DNA of 64,000 nt from Bacillus mobilis (GTDB lineage Bacteria > Bacillota > Bacilli > Bacillales > Bacillaceae_G): contig NZ_MACF01000071.1 of assembly GCF_001884045.1 (NCBI RefSeq), positions 186,001 through 250,000 of the forward strand, given 5' to 3'. The notes beneath the pieces were generated by a model. That model did not search any database and was not told the DNA's origin. It saw only the letters and a program-made list of their open reading frames with translations. How positions within the stretch are numbered: position 1 is the stretch's first letter; every line of letters starts with the position of its first letter. The position numbers and the translations under genes are program-made. Shown piece after piece: positions 51,256 through 61,700 of the stretch.

Positions 51256-51293
51256 TCCTTAGTTTTTTTACGTGGGATGGTTTCGAACCACGT
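51256..51293 (-). promoter_or_regulatory. preQ1-I riboswitch controlling queT translation
   Basis: On the minus strand CGTGG pairs with CCACG around TTCGAAACCATC, and the A-rich tail TAAAAAAACTAAGGAG follows. This matches the preQ1-I consensus (short stem, loop, AAAAAACTA tail). The GGAG of the tail is the queT ribosome site, so binding should block translation. Confidence 0.9.
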
Positions 51294-51320
51294 TATTCGT
51301 TTTTTAAGCAACAAGATTAT

Positions 51321-51349
51321 ATTCTACGCAATACACTCCCTTTCGTCAA
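51321..51349 (-). promoter_or_regulatory. Promoter of queT
   Basis: On the minus strand TTGACG (51344-51349) and TAGAAT (51321-51326) are 17 bases apart, upstream of the riboswitch. Confidence 0.65.
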
Positions 51350-51429
51350 TAGATTCCTATCATTAACTACCTTTTTTCTTTTAGACAACGTATAATAAAA
51401 CATATGAAAGTTTTAGGAGGTTTCACTTC

Positions 51430-52302
51430 ATGACAGCAACAATTCAAAATGAAAAAGTGATCGTTTCCATTTCTGACAAAGGTGCAGAATTACAAAGCGT
51501 TCGCTTAAAAGAAGATAACACTGAATATTTATGGCAAGGCGATTCTACTTATTGGGGGCGCCGCGCACCAATTTTATTCCCAATTGTCGGCCGATTAGTA
51601 GATAATACATACTACGTAGATGGTAAACCATATTCTTTAACACAACACGGCTTTGCTCGTGATCTTACATTCTCTGTAAAAGAACAAAGTGAAACGAAAA
51701 TCACTTATATTGTAACTAGTAATGAAGAAACATTAAAAAAATACCCATACGAATTCGAATTACTCGTTTCTTATGAGCTGGACGGACAAATCGTTCATGT
51801 AACATATGAAGTAAATAACCCTACTTCAAAAGAGATGTTCTTCTCAATCGGAGCACATCCTGGTTTCAACTTCCCCTTATTAGAGGGCGAATCATTTACA
51901 GATTATCATTTATCATTTAATGGTTCTGAACGCTTAGAAACAAGTGTATTAGAAGGACCTTACCTTTCAAGTAAAAAGCAATTAATCGCTGAAAATACGC
52001 ATGAATTACCACTTACATACGATTTATTCAAAAATGATGCGCTTATTTTTGAAAATATGAATACGGATGAAATCTCTATTCGTTCTCATAAACATAATAA
52101 ATTTGTAAAAGTAGAATTTGACGGGTTCCCATTTGTCGGCGTATGGACATCAGGGGAAAACGCACCTTTCTTATGTATTGAACCTTGGTACGGGATTGCT
52201 GATGAAGTAAATCCAGCAAAAGATTTCAAGGAAAAAAAAGGAATTCAATCTTTACAAGCGAATGAAACATTTACATGTCGTTATAGTATTACAATCGGCT
52301 AA
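51430..52302 (+). CDS. Aldose 1-epimerase-family protein (LacX-like)
   Basis: The 290-residue soluble protein has a galactose mutarotase-type beta sandwich. Blocks are LWQGDSTYWGRRAPILFPIV, YSLTQHGFARDLTFSVKEQS (His and Asp), FFSIGAHPGFNFPLLEGESF (His) and FLCIEPWYGIADEVNPAKDF (Glu, catalytic base). These match the LacX/YphB branch. It likely interconverts anomers of a hexose or acts on sugar phosphates. The ribosome site TTTTAGGAGG precedes it. Confidence 0.9.
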   Translation: MTATIQNEKVIVSISDKGAELQSVRLKEDNTEYLWQGDSTYWGRRAPILFPIVGRLVDNTYYVDGKPYSLTQHGFARDLTFSVKEQSETKITYIVTSNEETLKKYPYEFELLVSYELDGQIVHVTYEVNNPTSKEMFFSIGAHPGFNFPLLEGESFTDYHLSFNGSERLETSVLEGPYLSSKKQLIAENTHELPLTYDLFKNDALIFENMNTDEISIRSHKHNKFVKVEFDGFPFVGVWTSGENAPFLCIEPWYGIADEVNPAKDFKEKKGIQSLQANETFTCRYSITIG

Positions 52303-52310
52303 GTTACTCT

Positions 52311-52346
52311 ATCCCCTACTTAAAAGGAAACATATAAGTAGGGGAT
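52311..52346 (+). terminator. Hairpin after the epimerase gene
   Basis: ATCCCCTACTTA (52311-52322) pairs with TAAGTAGGGGAT (52335-52346). The T-run is weak (CATCTTAT). Confidence 0.6.
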
Positions 52347-52373
52347 CATCTTATCATTTGGAGGTTTCTCATT

Positions 52374-52760
52374 TTGATTGAAGTATATATTGATGGTGCA
52401 TCAAAAGGAAATCCTGGTCCTTCTGGTGCAGGCGTATTTATTAAAGGGGTGCAACCAGCTGTACAATTATCATTGCCCCTTGGGACAATGTCCAACCATG
52501 AAGCAGAATACCACGCTTTACTTGCTGCATTAAAATATTGCACGGAGCATAATTATAACATTGTCTCTTTTCGTACAGATTCGCAACTTGTCGAGCGAGC
52601 TGTCGAAAAAGAATACGCAAAAAATAAAATGTTTGCACCGCTATTAGAGGAAGCACTGCAGTACATAAAAAATTTCGATCTCTTTTTTATTAAGTGGATT
52701 CCAAGTAGTCAAAATAAAGTAGCTGATGAATTAGCTAGAAAAGCTATCTTACAAAATTAA
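52374..52760 (+). CDS. RNase HI-family protein
   Basis: The 128-residue protein begins at TTG with TTGGAGG upstream. All four acidic positions of RNase HI are visible: VYIDGASKGNPGPSGAGVFI, NHEAEYHALLAALKYCTEHN, SFRTDSQLVERAVEKEYAKN and SSQNKVADELARKAI. Length and order fit the short bacterial RNase HI-like group. It is likely to cut RNA in RNA:DNA hybrids. It is a second RNase HI-like gene, divergent from and 1.8 kb away from the 49950 gene. Confidence 0.9.
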   Translation: MIEVYIDGASKGNPGPSGAGVFIKGVQPAVQLSLPLGTMSNHEAEYHALLAALKYCTEHNYNIVSFRTDSQLVERAVEKEYAKNKMFAPLLEEALQYIKNFDLFFIKWIPSSQNKVADELARKAILQN

Positions 52761-52767
52761 CGGGGGT

Positions 52768-53679
52768 ATGGGTGTGAAAAAAGATTGGATTGCTCCTCTT
52801 GCTTTATTATTTGTCTCTTTTATTTGGGGAGCTACATTTGTTGTCGTTCAAAATGCTATGTCTTTCGTTGGTCCATTTACCTTTAATGGTATTCGCTTTT
52901 TATTCGCTGGAATTATTTTATTATTCGTTCAAATGATTTTCGCAAAAAAAACTACAAAACAAGATATAAAACAGAGTAGCCTCGCTGGATTAATCGTTGG
53001 ATTCTTTTTATGTGTTGGCTATGTGTTACAAACATTTGGCTTACTGTATACAACCTCTTCAAAAGCAGGTTTCTTAACAGGGCTTAGTATCGTTATGGTA
53101 CCCATTTTGTCTTTTATCTTTTTAAAACAAAAAGCTTCCATTTTTATCGTACTTGGTATTGCTGTAGCAACAGCTGGTTTATACTTATTAACAGCTGGTG
53201 ATTCTTTTCAATTAAACATTGGAGATATACTCGTTCTCGGTTGTGCAGTTGCTTTCGCTGCTCATATTCTCGTTAACGGTTTCTTTTCTAAGAAAATATC
53301 ACCTTTATTATTAAGCACGTCGCAAGTATTAGCTGTCGGCATGTTTTCTTCTATTTGCGCCTTTTTATTTGAAGATTGGGAAAAATTATTTTCAGTAGCA
53401 CTATGGACGAATTCTTCCTTTTTATTTGCTCTATTTCTAACTTCCCTATTTGCAACATCCATTGCTTTTTTCATTCAAACATCAGCACAAAAACATACGT
53501 CTCCAACGAGAGTAGCAATCATTTTCGCAATGGAGCCCGTTTTTGCTGCCTTAACAGGCGTTCTCGTGGCAAACGAACAACTTTCTATTTCTGCTATTAT
53601 CGGATGCTTATGTATTTTTCTAGGCATGATTTTTGTTGAATTACCTTCCAAAACAAAAAAAGAAGCGCAGGCTGCATGA
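52768..53679 (+). CDS. EamA-family (DMT) transporter
   Basis: The 303-residue integral membrane protein has ten transmembrane helices in two EamA halves (ALLFVSFIWGATFVVVQNAM and GPFTFNGIRFLFAGIILLFV; ILVLGCAVAFAAHILVNGFF and VAIIFAMEPVFAALTGVLVA). Members export metabolites such as amino acids or drugs; the substrate is not predictable. It starts 8 bases after the RNase HI-like stop, so they share an mRNA. Its 3' end forms part of a terminator with the convergent gene. Confidence 0.92.
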   Translation: MGVKKDWIAPLALLFVSFIWGATFVVVQNAMSFVGPFTFNGIRFLFAGIILLFVQMIFAKKTTKQDIKQSSLAGLIVGFFLCVGYVLQTFGLLYTTSSKAGFLTGLSIVMVPILSFIFLKQKASIFIVLGIAVATAGLYLLTAGDSFQLNIGDILVLGCAVAFAAHILVNGFFSKKISPLLLSTSQVLAVGMFSSICAFLFEDWEKLFSVALWTNSSFLFALFLTSLFATSIAFFIQTSAQKHTSPTRVAIIFAMEPVFAALTGVLVANEQLSISAIIGCLCIFLGMIFVELPSKTKKEAQAA

Positions 53680-53721
53680 AGTTACGCTTGTAACTTCCGC
53701 ATAAAAGCCTTTGCGCTTTTT
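53662..53721. terminator. Bidirectional terminator inside both convergent 3' ends
   Basis: GAAGTTAC (53678-53685) and GTAACTTC (53690-53697) form the inner stem. GCGCAGGCT and AGCCTTTGCGC form the outer stem, with A and T runs outside. The stop codons of the EamA gene and of the 53682 gene both lie within it. Confidence 0.8.
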
Positions 53722-53942
53722 TTATCTGTAATTTCTTCTTCTTTCAATCGTTCTAATAACGCAACAAAATAACTCCCATCAAACTGTAATTGATGTTTAA
53801 TTGTCGCTTCTATTGCTGCGTTCACAATTCCATCAGATGCACCAGTATATCCTTGTCCGAACATAATAAACCCTTGTGCTTCCTCTGATAGTTTAAATCC
53901 TTTCGTATGTAAGAATGAAAGATAATCTTCTACTGTTTGCAT
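53682..53942 (-). CDS. Small conserved protein of unknown function (DUF6123-like)
   Basis: The 86-residue protein (VEDYLSFLHTKGFKLSEEAQ; FGQGYTGASDGIVNAAIEAT; FDGSYFVALLERLKEEEITD) is soluble and helical. The pattern recalls the Bacillus DUF6123 family, from memory only. Its 3' end is in a shared terminator with the EamA gene. No function is suggested. Confidence 0.72.
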   Translation of the reverse strand: MQTVEDYLSFLHTKGFKLSEEAQGFIMFGQGYTGASDGIVNAAIEATIKHQLQFDGSYFVALLERLKEEEITDKKSAKAFMRKLQA

Positions 53943-54124
53943 GTTATTCCCACCTACTCAAAAATTCTCCATCTCCTATCATACATGTTTTTACACGCTA
54001 TGAGAATGAAATTTCTTTGACAACTTTGTAAATCTATCGTCTACTTCATAGACAATGGAGGATTTCTCTACAATATGAATGAATATGTATAGGGGAACTT
54101 ATTTCATATTAAAGGGGAGACACG

Positions 54125-54685
54125 ATGAAACAAGCACTATTAATTATCGATGCGCAGCAAGAATTAATGGATGGAAATGAACAAGAAAATGAAGTTTTTC
54201 GTAAAACCGAGTTATTATCTACACTAAATACAGCCGTACAGAAAGCGATAGATTCAAATGCCCTTATTGTTTTCGTAAGGGATATCGATGTTGCTTCTGG
54301 CAGCGGAGAAGGATTTGAAGTACATAATCAAATTCAAGTACCTAACTCTGCAGTCCTTATTAATAAAGCAGCAACAAACGCATTCTATGGCACTTCTTTA
54401 CTCGAACTTTTGAAAGAAGAAAAAATTAACCATATCGTTATCGGTGGATGTAAAACAGAACATTGCATCGACACCGCTGTTAGAACAGCTACTGTACAAG
54501 GATTTGACGTTACATTAATTAAAAACGGTCATTCCACAACTGATTCTAGCGTATTATCAGCAGAGCAAATCATTGGTCATCATAATAAAACTCTACATGG
54601 ACATTATAATGTTGATCATTTTTCAGTTGTTAGAGATGTCGAAGAAGACCTTTTTGAACCTATTCATGATCAATATCGTGATTAA
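54125..54685 (+). CDS. Isochorismatase-family cysteine hydrolase
   Basis: The 186-residue protein has the catalytic triad of the family: Asp in ALLIIDAQQELMDG (residue 9), Lys in AVLINKAATNAFYGTSLLEL and Cys in GGCKTEHCIDTAVRTATVQG. The rest is the typical alpha/beta fold with DVTLIKNGHSTTDSSVLSAE. Related enzymes hydrolyse nicotinamide, N-carbamoyl compounds or other amides. The substrate is unknown. It has a good ribosome site (AAAGGGGAG) and a terminator. Confidence 0.9.
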   Translation: MKQALLIIDAQQELMDGNEQENEVFRKTELLSTLNTAVQKAIDSNALIVFVRDIDVASGSGEGFEVHNQIQVPNSAVLINKAATNAFYGTSLLELLKEEKINHIVIGGCKTEHCIDTAVRTATVQGFDVTLIKNGHSTTDSSVLSAEQIIGHHNKTLHGHYNVDHFSVVRDVEEDLFEPIHDQYRD

Positions 54686-54694
54686 GTTGGTTAT

Positions 54695-54729
54695 AAAAAA
54701 GAATCCTTTTCACGAAAGGATTCTTTTTT
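54695..54729. terminator. Bidirectional terminator between isochorismatase and GNAT genes
   Basis: AAAAAAGAATCCTTT and AAAGGATTCTTTTTT pair perfectly around five loop bases. Confidence 0.9.
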
Positions 54730-55589
54730 CACCCAAAAACTTGTGCTGCAATGCTATACAGTTCATTACTCCTTTTTAATAATTTATCGCTATTTTTCAT
54801 CATAATTGGTGGTGTATGAACCTTTTGAAAACCAGTAATCTCTAATTCTTTCATAAAACCATTCTTTCCTTCTGGTACATCCATTCTTAATTTACCATGA
54901 TGTTCTCTTGCTAAATGATGAACAATTCGTATTGCCATTTCATCATTTTTAGCAACGACTGGACCTATTATTTTATTTTCTGATGTTTGTATACTTAAAC
55001 CGTAACCTAATACATTTTGTTCCTTGTCCTTTACAACAATGCACAGTTCACTTTGTATCATTCTTTTCGTTAAAAACTCTTCTCTATTTGTTCCAAACGC
55101 ATTTTCATCTAATTTTATTATTTCTTCTAAATCACACTCTTCATACTTCACCATATAATCTTCATTTCCCACACAATAATCATTCACATTGTACGAGCTA
55201 CATATGTATTTAGAAACATAGCTTACTACTCTAAATCCTAATTTTTCATATAGAGGCTTTCCTTCATCCGTAGCAATAAGCATAATGGGAGTTTGAACCG
55301 ATACGCTCTTCATGCATGCATCCGTTATCGCCTTTCCAATCCCTCTCCCCTTATAATTCGGATGTACAATGACCATTCCGATAGACGCTAATTTCTCCCC
55401 ATATAATATAATTGCCGCACTAGCAATAAGTTCCTTCCTCTTATTCCACACACCGTATACGATACCTGAATCAAAAATAGTCTCAATTTCTTCTCTGTTA
55501 TAATCCCACCCAATATAAGAAGATAATGCTACAATATCGCCTATTTGTTCTTCCCTAAGACGCTCCACCTTAATTTCCAATTCAAGCAT
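54729..55589 (-). CDS. GNAT-family N-acetyltransferase with two domains
   Basis: The 286-residue protein has a well-formed N-terminal GNAT domain (about 1-140). Its acetyl-CoA loop is GMVIVHPNYKGRGIGKAITD, followed by PIMLIATDEGKPLYEKLGFR. A second, degenerate GNAT-like half (about 145-285) contains LDENAFGTNREEFLTKRMIQ and QNVLGYGLSIQTSENKIIGP. Double GNAT proteins of this size are common in Bacillus. The acceptor is unknown. Confidence 0.88.
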   Translation of the reverse strand: MLELEIKVERLREEQIGDIVALSSYIGWDYNREEIETIFDSGIVYGVWNKRKELIASAAIILYGEKLASIGMVIVHPNYKGRGIGKAITDACMKSVSVQTPIMLIATDEGKPLYEKLGFRVVSYVSKYICSSYNVNDYCVGNEDYMVKYEECDLEEIIKLDENAFGTNREEFLTKRMIQSELCIVVKDKEQNVLGYGLSIQTSENKIIGPVVAKNDEMAIRIVHHLAREHHGKLRMDVPEGKNGFMKELEITGFQKVHTPPIMMKNSDKLLKRSNELYSIAAQVFG

Positions 55590-55667
55590 ACTTCATCCCC
55601 TTATCTAGACATTTAAATCATTATTATCAAATCAACTTGTACATGTTTCACTTTATCTGTCACACAC

Positions 55668-55676
55668 ATATCCTAT
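55668..55676 (+). promoter_or_regulatory. Candidate sigma-K -10 element of the DUF11 giant gene
   Basis: CATATCCTA matches the sigma-K -10 consensus CATANNNTA exactly. Start of transcription would fall about 29 bases before the ATG at 55712. An AC at the -35 position lies 15 bases upstream, near the 16-17 expected. Upstream bases show no sigma-A pair at a good distance. Confidence 0.45.
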
Positions 55677-55711
55677 TTTGACCAAGACTATATTGTAAAT
55701 GAGGTGACAAC

Positions 55712-58700
55712 ATGCCCATTACGAATCGATTTTCTACCACCACTAACGGCGCACTCGCTATTACAGGAAATACTTTAGGCTTAAGTAAAATTAGTAATCT
55801 AAACCGTGCTGGTACAATCGGGGCAATTGGTGCATTCGCAACTACGAATACTGCTTTACAAGTAACTACTTTTCCTGCGGGTACAACATTAAACTATACA
55901 CAAAATAGTTCTACCGCTATTTTAAATATCCCTGCTGGTAGTACTATTCTTTATGCAGAACTTGTTTGGGGTGGAAACTACTTATCTCGTGATCAAAATA
56001 TTACGAGTGTATTAGGAAACCCTGTTTCTTTTACAACACCTGTGTCAACATACTCAATTACCCCTTCAACCGTTACAGCTTCTAATCAAACCTTCGTTTC
56101 TGGATCTGTCACATTTGGATTCTATACGCGTTCCGCAGATGTAACATCCCTCGTTCAAGCTGGAGGATCTGGCTCTTATACAACCGGCTCTGTCCCTGGA
56201 CTTGTTGATCCTTTAGATGCTTCTAACGGAGCTATCAATTCTTCTGGATGGACGCTCATTGTCGCTTATCAAAACGGTTCCTTACCCGCAAGAAATTTAA
56301 CCATTTATGTAGCAGGTAATCGCGTTTCCGCCGATACCGGTAGTGCAGATGTATCTGTCTCAGGCTTTTTAACACCGTCAGGGGGACCTGTAAGCGGGAG
56401 ATTATTTTTAAGTTCTACTGAAGGAGATGCTGATTTAACTGGGGATCAAGCATTATTTGGACCGAATTTCAGTTCATTAAATGCTTTATCTGGGCCAAAT
56501 AATGCTGTAAATAATTTCTTCGGTTCTCAAGTGAATAACGCTGCCGGAAATTTAGATACAACCGGGACATTTGGAACACGAAATCAAAGTGCTTCTACAA
56601 GTACAAATATCTCCGCTGGAAGGCAAGGCTGGGACATTACTTCTATTGATATTTCTCCTTATTTAACAAATTCCCAAGTCTCCGCCGCAATCCGTTTAAC
56701 AACTAACGGAGATGCATATATGTTAAATACAGTCGGATTACAAATTAATATAAACTCGCCTAACATACAAGCAACGAAAAGCGTGAATAAAAGCGTAGCT
56801 GCAATTGGAGACGTCCTCACTTATACCGTTACTATCCCTAATACCGGGCTTCTTCCCGCCAATAACGTTATTTTTATAGATAGTCTTCCTAACGGTACCT
56901 CCTTTATACCTGGCACTGTAACGATAGATAACGTACCTCAAACAAATGCAAATCCAGCTGCTGGTATATCTCTTGGAACAATTAATAATAACGCTTCTCG
57001 TACAGTAACTTTCCAAGCAACTGTCGTTTCTCTTCCAAGCCAAAATCCTATCTCTAATACTGCTAATATTACATTTCAATATACACCAATTGCCGGTGGA
57101 ACGACTTTTAATGGTCTTGCAACAAGCAACTCTGCAGGAACACAAATTAACCTCGCAGATATTAATGGTACAAAATCAGTTAACAAAATCTTTACCGATA
57201 TTGGCGAAACGTTAACTTACAGTATTGCCTTAGCTAATATAGGAAATATCGCCGCAACTAACGTTTTATATACAGATCCGATTCCTAGCGGGACTACTTT
57301 CATTCCAGGGAGTGTAACTGTTAACGGCGTTACTCAAGCTGGTGCAAATCCCGCTAATGGTATATCTGTCGGTACTATTGCTGCTAATTCTACGACTACT
57401 GTTTCATTTCAAGTATTCGTTCCTTCTATCCCGCAAACAAATCCAATATTAAATAGTGGTACAACAACTTATCAATACATTCCTGTGCCAAATCAGCCGG
57501 CAGTAAGTGGGACTGATACGACCAACATCGTATCTACTCAAGTGAATAACGCTACTGTAACTATGGCAAAAGCAGTAGATAAAAATTTTGCAGATATTGG
57601 TGATACATTAACGTACACCGTTTCCTTTACAGGTACAGGTAATACGAATGCGAACAACGTTATTTTTACAGATGTCATTCCTACCGGAACAACTTACGTC
57701 CTTAACAGTTTAACAATAGATGGCACGACACAAGTGGGTGCCAATCCCGCTAACGGTGTGAACATTGGATCAATCCCAACTGGCTCAACAAAAACTGTTT
57801 CATTTCAAGTAGTAGTAAACACAATACCCGCGTCAAATGTCGTATCTAATGGTTCAAGTGCTTCTTATCAATATACCGTCAATCCTAGCCAATCACCCGT
57901 GACAAAAAACATTTCTTCGAATCTCGTTTCCACTCAAATTAACAATGCGAATTTAACATTAACAAAATCAACAAATAAACAATTTGCTACAATTGGCGAA
58001 ACAATTAGTTATACAATTCTTATTACAAACAGTGGAAATACAGCTGCAACTAACGTTCAACTAACAGATCCACTTCCAAATGGAACGATATTGACTCCTA
58101 GTACTGTAACACTAAACGGAGTTTTGCAAAATGTAGATTCTCTCATTGCTTTACCTATTGGCACAATTCCTGGCGGTGCCACTGTTACTCTTTCTTTCCA
58201 AGCAACAGTCATCAATATTACCGCCCAAAATCCTATCATTAATAATGCTTTCGCTTCTTATTTATATACTGTAAATCCCAGTCTGCCACCAACTTCAAAA
58301 ACAGCAAATTCTAATTCAGTTACATCAACAATTAGACTAGCAAATCTTCATGCTACTAAGTCTGTAGATAAAACATTTGCGGAAGTTGGAGATGTATTAA
58401 CTTATACCTTTGCTCTTACAAACGATGGAAATGTTGTGGCGAACAATGTAGTACTATCCGATTCAATTGCGAATGGTACTGCCTTTGTACCGAACAGTGT
58501 CATAGTTAACGGCATTACTCAGCCAGGCATTACACCAACTAGCATTACTATTGGTAGTATTAATGCCGGTACTACAATCACAGCTTCATTCCAAGTATTA
58601 ATAACTAGCATACCAAATCCAAATCCTATTTCAAATAGTGCTTCTATTGCCTATAACTTTATTGTGGATCCAAATGCTTCCCCTGTAAGTAAGAACACAA

Positions 58701-61700
58701 CTTCAACCACTACATTTACTCAAGTGAATGACGCAAATGTCATTTCAGACAAAGCAGTGGATCGAGCGTTTGCTACCGTAGGAGATATATTAACTTATAC
58801 CGTTACTTTGACGAATGCAGGAAGTGTTTCCGCTGATAGTCCTGCTTTCGTTGATACGAATCCTGACGGTACTACCTTTATCCCAAACACTTTCCTTATT
58901 AATGGTGTACTCCAAAATACCGCCGATCCAAATGTCGGTGTTCCGTTACCTTCCATTCCTGCTAACGGCTCACTTACCGTCTCTTATCAAGTAACTGTCA
59001 CCTCTTTACCCACACAAAACCCAACAATAAATTCATCTAGTACACAGTATAGCTTTATTTTAAATCCGGGCGACCCACCAACTATAGAAACATCTTTAAG
59101 TAACACTGTAAGTACACAAATCAACTTAGCAAATGTAGTTATTGTCAAACAGGTAGATTTAACTATTGCAGATGTTGGGCAACCGATCACATACACAATT
59201 GCCCTAGCTAACCCTGGAAATACTCCAGCAAATAATGTAGTCGTTACCGATATACCCCCTCCTGGCACAACTCTCGTACCAAATAGTACTTTTATAGGCG
59301 GCGCTTTACAGCTAGGTGCGGATCCAAGTGTCGGTCTTCAAGTCGGTACAATTCCAGCAGGCGGCATTACAACAATTGTTTTCCAAATTAGTACAAATAG
59401 TTTACCTTCACCAAATCCAGTTCAAAACAGTGCTGCACTTCAATATAGCTTTATCGCAGATCCAAATTTACCTGCTGTTGTTAGAAATGCTACTAGTAAT
59501 ATAGTAACGACACAAATTAATACCGCTAATATTGTTTCTACGAAACTAACGAGCACAAATTTCGCTGATGTTGGTGATGTCATAACTTATGCAACAGTTT
59601 TAAGTAATAATGGCAATATACCTGCCTCCAATGTAACGTTTACAGATATCATTCCAGCTGGTACTATCTTCCTTCCTAACACTGTAACGATTAACGGTGT
59701 TCCTATAGCAAATGCAAATCCTGCTAACGGCATTCTTATTGGTACGATAGGAGCAAATTCATCACGTACTGTTGCATTCCAAGTTTTTATACCAACTATC
59801 CCTGCTGTAAATCCGATTACAAATCAATCAGGCACTACATTCCAATACACGTACGATCCATCCAAGCCAGCCGTCATGCAGATGGTGGCATCTAACACTG
59901 TACAGACAACTATTAATAACGCCTCTATTACCGCTACAAAATCTGCAGATAAACAGTTCGCTAACGTAAATGACATTATTACGTACACAACTACTTTAAC
60001 GAATAACGGAAACACACTTGCGTCAAATGTGATATTTACAGATGTAATCCCAAGTGACACATCGTTTATTCCTAATAGTGTAACAGTAAATGGGAATACA
60101 TTCCCTAATGTAAATCCAGCAAGTGGCATAGTAATCGATCCAATAAACCCTAATGCAAATACGACCATCTCGTTCCAAGTGCAAGTAAATTCCATCCCGA
60201 ATCCGAATCCAATCCCTAATCAAAGTAATACAGCTTACCAATATGTCGTAAATCCTAACTTACCTCCAGTATCCTCTGATGCGTTAAGTAATGTAATAAC
60301 AACTCAAATTAACAATGCTACTATTCTCGCTACGAAATCAGTGAATACACCGACAGCTGCAATTGGAGATATCGTTACTTATACGATTGCAGTTACGAAC
60401 ACAGGAAATATCCCTGCTAGTGCAACTGTTTTAACGGATGGACTTGGTGCAGGCGCATCCTTTATCCAAAATTCCGTAACTATCAATAATGTTCCTCAGC
60501 CAGGATTAGACCCATCACTTGGTATTCACTTAGCAGATATTTCGCCTGGAGATACTGTATTCATTACTTTTCAAGCACAAATTTTAGCTATACCACCTAG
60601 TGGCACATTAACAAATAATGCTCTTGTAAATTATGAATATACCGTGAATCCAAACCAATCACCTGCTGTTGGTAGTACAATTACGAATACGACGGTTACT
60701 CCAATTATTGATGCTACTCTATCTATAAATAAAACTGTCAATTCAACATTCTCTACTATCGGAGATACACTTACTTTCACTTCTACCATTATTAATTCCG
60801 GCAACACTACCGCAAACAATGTTATTTTTACAGATTTAATTCCAAATGGTACGACGTTTATTCCAAATAGTTTTACAGTAAATGGAACAACCATCCCTAA
60901 TGCAAATCCACAAAACGGTATTAATATCGGTAACATAAATTCAAATGCATCATTTATACTCAGCTTTCAAGTAAACATTACAACTCTTCCAAACCCTAAT
61001 CCAATTCCGAACAAATCATCGCTTCAATATAGCTTTATTGTTGATATAAATGAACCGCCTGTTTCACGAACCGTTAAATCCAATAAAACTTTTACACAAG
61101 TAAATACTGCCTCCGTTATCGCAACAAAAACTGCGAGCAGTGCATTTGCTGCTGTTGGAGATACAATTACGTATACAACTACGCTCACTAATAGCGGAAA
61201 TACTACCGCAAACACACCTGTTTTTATCGATATATTACCACCTGAACTTTCATTCGTGCCTGATAGCGTCCAAATTAATACAATCCCACAACTTGGATTT
61301 AGACCAGATAACGGGATTTCTTTAGACGCAATTCCAGTTGGAGGAACGACAACAATTAGTTTTCAAGCGATCGTTGGTTCAATACCAGCTACAAATCCAA
61401 CGTTAAATCAATCTAGCACAACATACTCTATCATTGTGGACCCTACCCAGCCACCAGTTACAGAAACAGCTACAAGTAATCCAACTTTAGTGCAAATTAA
61501 CGAAGCAACCATCCAAGCAACAAAAAGCGTGGATCGTCTATTTTCTGACATCGCTCCTGGAAATTCATTTTTAACGTATACAGTTTTATTAGAGAATATA
61601 GGAAACACAACTGCTACGAATATCATTTTTACAGATCCGATTCCAAATAATACGGTATTTATAGAGGATAGCGTTCGAGTAGGTGGGGTTTTATTACCTG

